In this document: positions 1 through 6,098 of the stretch, one piece after another
Numbering within the stretch: the first letter of the stretch is position 1
How the letters are laid out: each line of letters opens with the position of its first letter
Assembly (NCBI GenBank): GCA_964491805.1
Contig: CAZBGU010000017.1
Location: 1 to 20,844, forward strand
Source: UBA11704 sp964491805
GTDB taxonomy: Bacteria; Patescibacteriota; Minisyncoccia; Phycocordibacterales; UBA5272
Direction of reading: 5' to 3'
Length of the DNA: 20,844 nucleotides
Translations under genes and position numbers: made by a program
Notes under the pieces: model-generated
Database searches by the model: none
What the model was told of the DNA's origin: nothing
Seen by the model: only the letters and a program-made list of their open reading frames with translations

Positions 1-238
1 CAACTTCTTCTACTAGTCCATCTGCAATAAGCCGTGGAAGCGCAAGATAAACATATTGACGATGAAGACCTGTACCAATAGCAATCTTAGATCCACCGGT
101 TTCTGTACCTTTTTGTAAAAGGTAGAGATAAATACTGGCCTCTGTATGGGAAAAACCAAAAGAAACAAGACGTTCAAGAAGAGGGTTTTCTGCTTTACTT
201 TTTTCTTCTATTTTTAGTCGTGTATTTTTAACTGTCAT
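1..238 (-). CDS. TrmB-family transcriptional regulator (regulator A), C-terminal part outside window
   Basis: The reading frame opens with ATG at 238 and runs off the left window edge, so only 79 N-terminal residues are visible. They contain a winged-helix DNA-binding domain of the TrmB type: a segment reading LVSFGFSHTEASIYLYLLQ, then a recognition-helix region HRQYVYLALPRL, then a wing start GLVEE. The same pattern recurs in the three other regulators of this window, and HRQYVY is closest to HRRNVY of regulator C. The effector-binding half is not visible. The gene is divergent from SBP-A across 231 bp, so it probably controls SBP-A and itself. Family assignment is good; the ligand is unknown. 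Confidence 0.8.
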   Translation of the reverse strand, partial: MTVKNTRLKIEEKSKAENPLLERLVSFGFSHTEASIYLYLLQKGTETGGSKIAIGTGLHRQYVYLALPRLIADGLVEEV

Positions 239-248
239 ATCTATAATG

Positions 249-278
249 ACAGTATATCACTGTAACCTTATTTTACAA
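249..278 (-). promoter_or_regulatory. Promoter of regulator A with a palindrome over its -10 box
   Basis: On the minus strand, TTGTAA (278-273), a 16-bp spacer and TATACT (256-251) form a plausible promoter. It would start transcription about 6 nt before the ATG at 238. An inverted repeat, ACAGT-ATATC-ACTGT (249-263), covers the -10 box. A second one, TTACA-ATA-TGTAA (273-285), covers the -35 box. Both are candidate autoregulatory operators; this is inferred from position and symmetry only. Confidence 0.45.
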
Positions 279-312
279 TATGTAATGTAATATAAAAGTG
301 ACATTTATATAC

Positions 313-341
313 TTGACATTTGACACCAAAAATGTCATAAT
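313..341 (+). promoter_or_regulatory. Promoter of the SBP-A leader with operator-like inverted repeat
   Basis: TTGACA (313-318), a 17-bp spacer and CATAAT (336-341) match a sigma70-type promoter, with a predicted start near 348. The inverted repeat TGACATT (314-320) / AATGTCA (331-337), with a 10-bp spacer, runs from the -35 box to the -10 box. This is a classic position for a repressor operator. Another TGACATT lies at 299-305, 15 bp before the one at 314. Confidence 0.6.
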
Positions 342-348
342 ATGACCA

Positions 349-469
349 GGGCGTTAATGAGGAAACTCATCCTCCTTACCAAGTTTTCAAGTTACTCATA
401 ATTTGAAAATTTGTGGAGAAGGTAAAAAATGTATAGACAATTAATACTATACTTATACAATAAACAAAA
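349..469 (+). promoter_or_regulatory. Structured 5' leader of SBP-A (two hairpins, shared with SBP-D)
   Basis: Downstream of the predicted start there are two hairpins. Hairpin 1 is ATGAG-GAAA-CTCAT (357-370), with a GNRA-type loop. Hairpin 2 is CAAGTTTTCAA (380-390) / TTGAAAATTTG (403-413), 11 bp with one G-U pair and a 12-nt loop. The same two-hairpin order, with hairpin 2 nearly identical, occurs before SBP-D (9923-9979). Hairpin 2 overlaps the end and stop codon of a short ORF, which suggests translation-coupled folding. An SD (GGAGAAGG, 415-422) follows at once. The regulatory role is inferred. No known riboswitch class was recognised. Confidence 0.5.
357..401 (+). CDS. Putative 14-residue leader peptide before SBP-A
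   Basis: ATG at 357 opens a 14-codon ORF (MRKLILLTKFSSYS, stop TAA at 399-401). It begins about 9 nt after the predicted transcription start, with a weak AGGG at 348-351. Its end, KFSSY, matches KFSRY in a 16-codon ORF at the same place in the SBP-D leader. In both cases the codons form the left arm of hairpin 2. A leader peptide that senses translation is the attractive reading. The alternative is that only the RNA fold is conserved and the ORF is incidental. Confidence 0.4.
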   Translation: MRKLILLTKFSSYS

Positions 470-473
470 ATGA
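429..473 (+). CDS. Putative 14-residue upstream ORF overlapping the SBP-A start (ATGA)
   Basis: ATG at 429 stands 6 nt after a strong SD (GGAGAAGG, 415-422) and opens a 14-codon ORF (MYRQLILYLYNKQK). Its TGA (471-473) overlaps the SBP-A start codon at 470 in an ATGA arrangement. SBP-A itself has no SD, so ribosomes finishing this ORF could restart on SBP-A. An alternative is a second promoter, TAGACA (433-438), 17 bp, TACAAT (456-461), giving a leaderless SBP-A mRNA. The two explanations are not exclusive. Confidence 0.4.
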   Translation: MYRQLILYLYNKQK

Positions 474-1561
474 AAACCAAAAACATATTACTTACATTAT
501 TAGTAGTTCTTATTATCGCTTCCGGTGCATACTTTTTAAATGGAAGAAATACTTCGCACGAAACAATAACGACAAGCAAAACTGTGAACATGGGAGCGGT
601 TCTTGCTCTTACTGGTTATGCGGCAGTTGATGGTGGAAATATCAAGGACGGTATCGAGCTTGCTAAGGCAGACCTTAAAAAGGAAGGTATCGACCTCAAC
701 ATCGAATACTATGATGACGCCACAGACCCAAAGAAAACTGTCACCGGTGTAAGTTACATGAATGGCAAGGGCATCAAAACAATTTTTGGCCCAACATGGT
801 CATACCAAATTTCTGCCGCCCTTCCTGTAATAGCACAGAATGGAATGACAGCAGTAATTGCGGACACATCATCTGATGTTGTGGATGGAAGCGATCAAGA
901 CAAGGCACATCTCATTCACGGTGTCTCTCCTATTTACCAAATCCAAACACCTACAGAAAAATGGCTAAAGGATAACAATGTCACAAATCTAGCTATTCTT
1001 ACTGTTGATGGCACATGGGGAGTAGCACATACAAATGCCTGGGCCAAAGCTGCACAAAATGCCGGTGCCGCTGTAGGTATGAAGGAGCAGTTCACTTACG
1101 CAGATGAAGCAACAGCACTTTCAACTCTTATTGTTAAAGCAAAGTCAAAAAAGATTGATGGAATTGTCTGGACAGGAACAGAAGCGGGTGCAATTACCCT
1201 TGTTAAAAAAATGCAAGAACTTAACTACAACGTGCCAGTTCTTGGAACAAACTACTTAAAGGTTGCTGTTGATGAAAAGAAAATTGAAGTAAAAAACAAT
1301 AACTTGAACATGATAGAAAGCGCGAGATCTGATGAGTTCAACAAGAAATACGAGCAGGTATACGGTAAAGTGCCAAATAAATATGCCGAGTCCTCATATG
1401 ATCTAACCATGATTGTTGCACGTGCTGAACTTGCAAAAGGAAATACTAACATTCACGATTATCTAGTTTCAAAAGAGCAAAGAGGTTTTGCAAAAAGCTA
1501 CGCCTTTGATCAAAAGGGCGATATAACAAACCTCTACTGGTCAGTCACAGCCATTAAGTAA
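470..1561 (+). CDS. ABC importer substrate-binding protein, LivJ/LivK type (SBP-A)
   Basis: The 363-residue protein belongs to the periplasmic-binding fold type I group used by branched-chain amino-acid importers (Peripla_BP_6 type). Residues 6-23 form an uncleaved-looking membrane anchor with no lipobox, suiting a cell without an outer membrane. The mature part starts with the family pattern VNMGAVLALTGYAAVDG, followed by YYDDATDPKKTVTGVSYM and a repeated Rossmann-like core. The LivJ cysteine pair is absent (Ala and Trp/Ser stand near those places), and the ligand segment reads IADTSSD, unlike the other three SBPs, so its ligand probably differs. It is divergent from regulator A and is followed by a strong terminator. 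Likely role: capture of an amino acid or related solute for LivHMGF. Family call is firm; the ligand is unknown. Confidence 0.88.
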   Translation: MKTKNILLTLLVVLIIASGAYFLNGRNTSHETITTSKTVNMGAVLALTGYAAVDGGNIKDGIELAKADLKKEGIDLNIEYYDDATDPKKTVTGVSYMNGKGIKTIFGPTWSYQISAALPVIAQNGMTAVIADTSSDVVDGSDQDKAHLIHGVSPIYQIQTPTEKWLKDNNVTNLAILTVDGTWGVAHTNAWAKAAQNAGAAVGMKEQFTYADEATALSTLIVKAKSKKIDGIVWTGTEAGAITLVKKMQELNYNVPVLGTNYLKVAVDEKKIEVKNNNLNMIESARSDEFNKKYEQVYGKVPNKYAESSYDLTMIVARAELAKGNTNIHDYLVSKEQRGFAKSYAFDQKGDITNLYWSVTAIK

Positions 1562-1571
1562 CAGTGTGACC

Positions 1572-1599
1572 AAAAAACGAGACACAGTCTCGTTTTTTT
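1572..1599. terminator. Bidirectional terminator between SBP-A and SBP-B
   Basis: A perfect 12-bp stem, with arms at 1572-1583 and 1588-1599 once the A and T tracts are included, has the core ACGAGAC-ACA-GTCTCGT. It is flanked by A and T tracts and so serves both convergent genes. Confidence 0.85.
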
Positions 1600-1642
1600 G
1601 TTGTTATTCTATTTTACATCAACCAGAACCGTCAGTCAGAAA

Positions 1643-2758
1643 TTACTGTATAGTAACAGGCTTTCCTTCTTGTATCATTTGTATCTGAACAGGTTTCTTA
1701 ACATCTCCATTTTTATCAAATGAAATAACACCGCTTGCACCGTGATAATTTTGTCCATTTTTTTCAAGATTAGACTTAATACTTTCACTACTTCCGTCAC
1801 TGGCTAGTGCTGATTTAATGGCAAGCAAAGTAGCGTCATACGCCTCTGCAGCAAATTGTGTCGGATCAGAACCGTACCTGACTTTGTATAGAGAAGCAAA
1901 ATCATTAACCTCTTTATTAGTTGGAGAAACAGATGAGGGGAATATAAGACCATCGGAGGACTTTCCTGCCGATGCAATCATCTGTGGCGTGATTGTTCCT
2001 TCCGTTGAGGCCATTGTTACAGTGATTCCAACCTCTCGTGCTTGCTTAAGTAATAAAACAATTTCATCTGGTAAACCACCAATCACGACGATATCAGCGG
2101 CACTCTTTTTCATTTTGTTCAATTGTGTTCGCAAATCTTTATCTTTTGCAACGAATGCCTCATCAACCACTACTTGCCCACCAAGTCTTATGAATTCTCC
2201 TATAGTATCATCTCGTTGGGAAATTGATGCATCTTGTGATGAATCATGAACAATTGCCATTTTTCTGTACCCTTTTTGGTATAGATACCTAGCAAGTTCT
2301 ATACTTTTATCTGCATCAGATGCATTTGTTCTAAAGATATAGTCACCTGCATTAGTGATATTCTTGCCAGAAGCAGACGGTGAAATTACTACAACTTTTT
2401 TTGACTCAGCAAGAGGAGCAAACGCAAGTGTTGGACTGGTACACACTGCACCAATGATTATTTTCACCTTATCAACATCAATGAGCTTTTGCGCAGCAGT
2501 AACATCATTCTTTGTTTCACATCCATGATCATCCTCCACAATGAGTTGCACGTTATCTTTTGAACCGCTCTGCTCAATTGCTAAATTAATTGCCTTTTGT
2601 ATTGATTCACCGTATATGGCAAGTCCGCCACCCGACAAGGGAAGGATTGCGCCGATTTTTACCACATGAACTATCGAACTACTGTTCATCGAATTAATCA
2701 TTAACCATACACCACATATGACACCAGCACTTACTACTATAGTTAGTATATTTTTCAT
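1643..2758 (-). CDS. ABC importer substrate-binding protein, LivJ/LivK type (SBP-B)
   Basis: The 371-residue protein is the most canonical LivJ-like member here. An N-terminal hydrophobic anchor (about residues 4-20) is followed by VVKIGAILPLSGGGLAIYG. It then has EDDHGCETKNDVTAAQKLI and IIIGAVCTSPTLAFAPLAE, whose two cysteines match the conserved LivJ disulfide; the segment VVVISPSASG lies where LivJ contacts the amino-acid backbone. An alpha-amino-acid ligand is therefore plausible. It ends with YDATLLAIKSAL and FDKNGDVKKPVQI, also typical of the family. It is divergent from regulator B and shares the 1572-1599 terminator with SBP-A. The start ATG (2758) sits in an AT-rich short leader without an SD. 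Confidence 0.9.
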   Translation of the reverse strand: MKNILTIVVSAGVICGVWLMINSMNSSSIVHVVKIGAILPLSGGGLAIYGESIQKAINLAIEQSGSKDNVQLIVEDDHGCETKNDVTAAQKLIDVDKVKIIIGAVCTSPTLAFAPLAESKKVVVISPSASGKNITNAGDYIFRTNASDADKSIELARYLYQKGYRKMAIVHDSSQDASISQRDDTIGEFIRLGGQVVVDEAFVAKDKDLRTQLNKMKKSAADIVVIGGLPDEIVLLLKQAREVGITVTMASTEGTITPQMIASAGKSSDGLIFPSSVSPTNKEVNDFASLYKVRYGSDPTQFAAEAYDATLLAIKSALASDGSSESIKSNLEKNGQNYHGASGVISFDKNGDVKKPVQIQMIQEGKPVTIQ

Positions 2759-2778
2759 GTTTATTTTATTTTTGTAAT

Positions 2779-2806
2779 ATTATACATTGCATGTCAATGT
2801 GGTCAA
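2779..2806 (-). promoter_or_regulatory. Promoter of SBP-B with a palindrome in its spacer
   Basis: On the minus strand, TTGACC (2806-2801), 16 bp and TATAAT (2784-2779) form a strong promoter about 20 nt before the ATG. The repeat ACATTG-CATGT-CAATGT (2784-2800) fills the spacer. A further TGTA/TACA symmetry (2773-2786) covers the -10 box. A repressor bound here would block RNA polymerase. Confidence 0.6.
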
Positions 2807-2864
2807 CTTTTTCAGAATATGTAAGCCACAACAACCAAAGTATCTTTATTTTACAATACTGCTA

Positions 2865-2899
2865 TGGTATTATACATAGTGTCGATAAAATCGACACTA
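2865..2899 (+). promoter_or_regulatory. Extended -10 promoter and 23-bp palindromic operator of regulator B
   Basis: TGG-TATTAT (2865-2873) is an extended -10 box with a predicted start near 2880. Directly over that start lies a perfect palindrome: TAGTGTCGAT (2877-2886), AAA, ATCGACACTA (2890-2899). It ends 2 bp before the ATG at 2902. Autorepression by regulator B is the simplest reading, but a hairpin in the mRNA covering the start region is also possible. Confidence 0.6.
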
Positions 2900-2901
2900 C
2901 T

Positions 2902-3621
2902 ATGGATTTAACAAAAAAACTGATCAAACTTGGACTTACTGAGAAGGAAGCTTCCTTGTATCTCACTGGTCTACATATTGGACCAGCAACAATACTGGAG
3001 CTGTCAAAGCATGCGCAAATCAAGCGTGGAACAGTATATGAGATTATGACACCGCTTATTTCCTTGGGTTTTTTTACAAAAACTTTAAAAAACAAAAAAA
3101 TACTATTCACCCCAAGTGATCCGAATATTCTAAAAGTAATTCACAATGAACGCGAAGAACTGCTTCAGTCTGTCTTTCCGCTTCTTCGCCAGATGACCAA
3201 CCCGCTCACAAGAAAACCTCAAGTATATTTTTATGACAACATAGAAGACATTCGAAGAGTTCATTATACTTACCTAGACCAACAGAAAGGTGAAATTATA
3301 GGCATTGAAGATGAAGACTTGGCAGTACTCTTTGGAACAGAGACGATTGATGGTTACATCAAAAAAAGAAAGAAAATGGGTATTAAAGCACGTAGTATCA
3401 TGAAATACTCTGCCAAAGAATGGGTTGAGCGAGGCGAAGAAGACTATCGCACAACAAAACTCCTCCCCAAAAACAAAAAATTTGGCATCAGTATCGAAAT
3501 TTACGATGAAGCAATTATCATTACATCATTAAAAAAAGAAATTCTTTGCCTAGCGATCGAAAGCAAGCTTGTTGCAGACGCACTTAGGACCATGTTTGAT
3601 ATTATGTGGGATGGGATATAA
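2902..3621 (+). CDS. TrmB-family transcriptional regulator (regulator B)
   Basis: The 239-residue protein starts MDLTKKLIKLGLTEKEASLY. The frame is open upstream to 2791, but the family alignment starts at 2902 and the palindromic operator lies just before it. Residues about 1-75 are a winged helix with recognition region KRGTVYEIMTPL. A charged linker helix follows, then a C-terminal domain with YFYDNIEDIRRVHYTYL and an end LAIESKLVADALRTMFDIMW, which resembles the end of regulators C and D. It lacks the long sugar-binding domain of archaeal TrmB. It is divergent from SBP-B and lies 71 bp upstream of livH, with no terminator seen between, so it may also read into the transporter operon. Effector unknown. 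Confidence 0.85.
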   Translation: MDLTKKLIKLGLTEKEASLYLTGLHIGPATILELSKHAQIKRGTVYEIMTPLISLGFFTKTLKNKKILFTPSDPNILKVIHNEREELLQSVFPLLRQMTNPLTRKPQVYFYDNIEDIRRVHYTYLDQQKGEIIGIEDEDLAVLFGTETIDGYIKKRKKMGIKARSIMKYSAKEWVERGEEDYRTTKLLPKNKKFGISIEIYDEAIIITSLKKEILCLAIESKLVADALRTMFDIMWDGI

Positions 3622-3676
3622 GTTTTGTTTTCACTGTTCAATAACTGACATACGTTTCTAAATTATTAAAAGCAAA

Positions 3677-3685
3677 TGCTACACT
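3677..3685 (+). promoter_or_regulatory. Extended -10 promoter of livHMGF
   Basis: TGC-TACACT at 3677-3685 ends 7 nt before the livH ATG (3693), so transcription would begin at or next to the start codon. The -35 region is poor, as expected for extended -10 promoters. The same TGCTACACT sequence occurs at 7609 and 14846. Confidence 0.55.
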
Positions 3686-3692
3686 TATACCC

Positions 3693-4546
3693 ATGGAATA
3701 CTTCCTTCAGATAGCCCTTAACACTGTAGTGCTGTCGTCGACATATGCGCTGCTTGCGCTTGGTTTTAACTTTCTCTACAGCACCAACAAGTTCTTCGAC
3801 CTCTCGTACGCTTCGTATCTTATCCTTGGTGACTATCTCTTCCTTGTGCTTTCTAAGGCACACATGCCATTTACTATTACTGTATTCCTCACAATCATTC
3901 TCACGATTCTCTTTGGATTGGCAATCGAAACACTTCTCTATGCGAAGCTTCGTGTGAAAAAGTCTTCTGGTTCTGTAATGATGATAGCATCTCTAGGTGC
4001 ACTCACGGTTACACAAGCACTCTTAGCAATTCTTTTCACATCTAATGTGCAAACATTCGGTACAGAAATAAAAGTACTACCATTGACAACACTTTCAATA
4101 ACCTTTGTGCAAGCAACAATGGTGGTAGTTGCTGTAGGAATCTATCTTTGTGTGTACATCATCCTAAAAAGAACACGATTTGGTCTACAACTTCGGGCGC
4201 TATCTGACAATGAAGAACTCGCCACCACATCATATCTTCCGATTAAAAAGATTCGTTACGTCGCGCTTTCACTTGGAGTTGCAACTGGAGTTATCGCTTC
4301 TGTGCTATGTGCTATGGACACGAGTTTTGACCCATATACAGGAATGTCACTACTCTTGAAAGGGGTTATTGTTGCCATCATTGGAGGACTTGGTAACATG
4401 CTCTACGGCGCGATAGGAGCAATACTTCTTGCCACAATTGAGACTGCTGCGGTCTGGTATATCGGGGTGAATGGAAAGATGCTGTTGCATTCCTTGTTCT
4501 CATTATCATTCTCCTTATCAGACCTACTGGTATACTCAAGCAATAG
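3693..4546 (+). CDS. livH: Branched-chain amino-acid ABC permease LivH, with a -1 frameshift near the 3' end
   Basis: This is an integral membrane permease subunit that pairs with LivM to form the import channel. Frame 0 from ATG 3693 gives a typical LivH: ALNTVVLSSTYALLALGFNF at the start, many hydrophobic segments, and RTRFGLQLRALSDNEELA as the cytoplasmic EAA-like loop that contacts the ATPases. It continues with KGVIVAIIGGLGNMLYGAIGA. After Ile257 (ATC 4461-4463) the frame degenerates and would run on to 4613 inside livM. Shifting back one base at the GGGG run (4464-4467) restores a normal LivH tail, GEWKDAVAFLVLI then IRPTGILKQ, with a stop at 4544-4546, two bases before livM. That product would have about 284 residues, the usual size. 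The cause may be a real mutation, a homopolymer error or ribosomal slippage. Function is sure only if the shift is corrected. Confidence 0.85.
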
Positions 4547-4548
4547 CC

Positions 4549-5415
4549 ATGGACTACATTATTCATCTTCTTATTATCATAGCACTCTTTACCCCGTTCG
4601 CGCTTTCACTTAATTTGATCGTTGGCCACACGGGAATACTTTCTATCACTCATGCAGCATTCTATGGACTAGGTGCATATGCGACTGCGATACTTACGAA
4701 GTTCTATGGAGTTTCTTTTGTTTCATCACTTATTGTCGGTATCACCATCTCTACTTGTGTTGCAGGGGCTATATCGTATTCATTAAAAAAAGTAAAAGGT
4801 GATTACTATGCACTCGCATCAATCGGACTCTCAGTTATTATGTACTCACTCTTCATGAATCTCGATTCGGTCACAAAAGGACCTTTCGGAATATTTGGCA
4901 TAAGCCGACCTTCATTCTTTGGTTTCACACTTTCTTCGAGTCTTTCATTTTTTATCTTTACCGCGCTCATAGCTGTTATTTCTGCGTATATACTTGATAA
5001 TATATCACGTTCACACTTCGGACGAGTGTTACACGCTATTCGTGAAGATGAAGACGCTCTCCTTCCGTTTCATTACAATGCTAATGCATATAAGATGGCA
5101 GTGTTCGCTCTTGGTGCAATCTTTGCTTCTATATCAGGATCACTCTATGCGAGCTATATTTCTTTTATTGATCCAACATCATTCACGCTTAATGAATCCA
5201 TCTTCGTGCTCACCGTCATAATCCTAGGAGGACTCGCCTCTACTCGCGGTGTTATCACTGGTGTCATCGTTCTTACATTGCTTCCTGAGGTGCTTCGTTT
5301 CGTCGGACTTCCAACAGAAATTGCAGCTCAAACAAGAGTTATTCTGTATGGTCTCGCACTCATCTATCTTATGTATAAACGACCGATCGGAATCTTTGGT
5401 AACTATTCACTATAA
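4549..5415 (+). CDS. livM: Branched-chain amino-acid ABC permease LivM
   Basis: The 288-residue membrane protein is the second channel subunit. It begins MDYIIHLLIIIALFTPFALS, directly after the frame-corrected livH stop (2-bp gap). An in-frame upstream ATG at 4471 gives a Cys-rich, non-hydrophobic extension inside livH and was rejected. Family landmarks are LNLIVGHTGILSITHAAFYGLGAYA, here seen as residues 22-46, KGDYYALASIGLS, the EAA-type loop GRVLHAIREDEDAL, and the C-terminal ILGGLASTRGVITGV followed by a last helix and YKRPIGIFG. LivM normally has an extra N-terminal part in proteobacteria; here it is the short form. It is co-transcribed with livH, livG and livF. Confidence 0.92.
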   Translation: MDYIIHLLIIIALFTPFALSLNLIVGHTGILSITHAAFYGLGAYATAILTKFYGVSFVSSLIVGITISTCVAGAISYSLKKVKGDYYALASIGLSVIMYSLFMNLDSVTKGPFGIFGISRPSFFGFTLSSSLSFFIFTALIAVISAYILDNISRSHFGRVLHAIREDEDALLPFHYNANAYKMAVFALGAIFASISGSLYASYISFIDPTSFTLNESIFVLTVIILGGLASTRGVITGVIVLTLLPEVLRFVGLPTEIAAQTRVILYGLALIYLMYKRPIGIFGNYSL

Positions 5416-5417
5416 CT

Positions 5418-6095
5418 ATGATACACGCACAGTCTATTTCAAAACACTTCGATGGTATTCGTGCACTATCATCTGTTAGCTTCACAGCTAACAGTGGGGC
5501 CATCACGGGTATCATCGGACCAAACGGAAGTGGCAAGAGCACCCTCGTCAATGTGCTTACGGGTATGATTCAAAAAGATTCTGGTATGGTACGCATGGAA
5601 GGGGCCTACTCGAGAACGTTTCAAGACTCTCGTTTGTGGGGACACATGACCGTAGAAGATATCATACTCCTATCTCTTGAAACAAAAAATGTATTCCGTT
5701 CTCTTTTTACCTTTGCGCCTCATAAACATGAAGCACACGATGTCATCGAACGTATAGGACTTAGTCATCACGTGCACACACAAGCAAGACATCTTTCGTA
5801 TGGACAAAGAAAGCTTCTTGAGCTCGGAAGAGCTCTTGCAGGGGGAACGAAAATACTTTTCTTGGACGAACCATTCGCAGGGCTTTTTCCAGAAACCATT
5901 AATACCATCAAGGCGATCCTCAAAGAAGAGAAAGAGCGTGGTTCCGCCATTATTCTTATCGAACATGACATGGCAATCATTCGAGAACTATCTGACTATG
6001 TATACGTCCTAGACGGTGGCAAGAATATTGCCGAAGGAAAGGCAGAAGAAGTACTCGAAAATCATATTGTAAAAACCGCCTATCTCGGCGACTAA
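5418..6095 (+). CDS. livG: Branched-chain amino-acid ABC transporter ATPase LivG
   Basis: The 225-residue cytoplasmic ATPase pairs with LivF to power import. Motifs in order: Walker A GPNGSGKST (residues 34-42), Q-loop in RTFQDSRLW (Gln69), signature LSYGQ (126-130), Walker B ILFLDEP (146-152) and switch His183 in IEHDM. The Phe-Gln-Asp-Ser-Arg-Leu pattern after the Q-loop and the Tyr in the signature are usual in LivG. At 225 residues it is shorter than the common 250-260; the helical domain between Q-loop and signature is compressed. It starts 2 bp after the livM stop with no SD, so translational coupling is likely. Confidence 0.93.
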   Translation: MIHAQSISKHFDGIRALSSVSFTANSGAITGIIGPNGSGKSTLVNVLTGMIQKDSGMVRMEGAYSRTFQDSRLWGHMTVEDIILLSLETKNVFRSLFTFAPHKHEAHDVIERIGLSHHVHTQARHLSYGQRKLLELGRALAGGTKILFLDEPFAGLFPETINTIKAILKEEKERGSAIILIEHDMAIIRELSDYVYVLDGGKNIAEGKAEEVLENHIVKTAYLGD

Positions 6096-6098
6096 TGT

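Noticed and set aside
239..348. CRISPR-like array from the TGACATT repeats
   Set aside because: The units are 7 bp and irregularly spaced; they look like operator half-sites.
1818..2249. 143-codon plus-strand frame inside SBP-B
   Set aside because: It is the antisense shadow of a firmly identified gene, with no start signal.
2791..2901. N-terminal extension of regulator B
   Set aside because: It would span the promoter and the palindrome; TrmB similarity starts at 2902.
4471..4548. Upstream extension of LivM from ATG 4471
   Set aside because: The extra residues are Cys/His-rich and lie within the restored livH reading frame; LivM similarity begins at 4549.
4467..4613. Frame-0 tail of livH overlapping livM
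   Set aside because: The Ser/His-rich tail does not look like a permease end, whereas the -1 frame gives the expected one.
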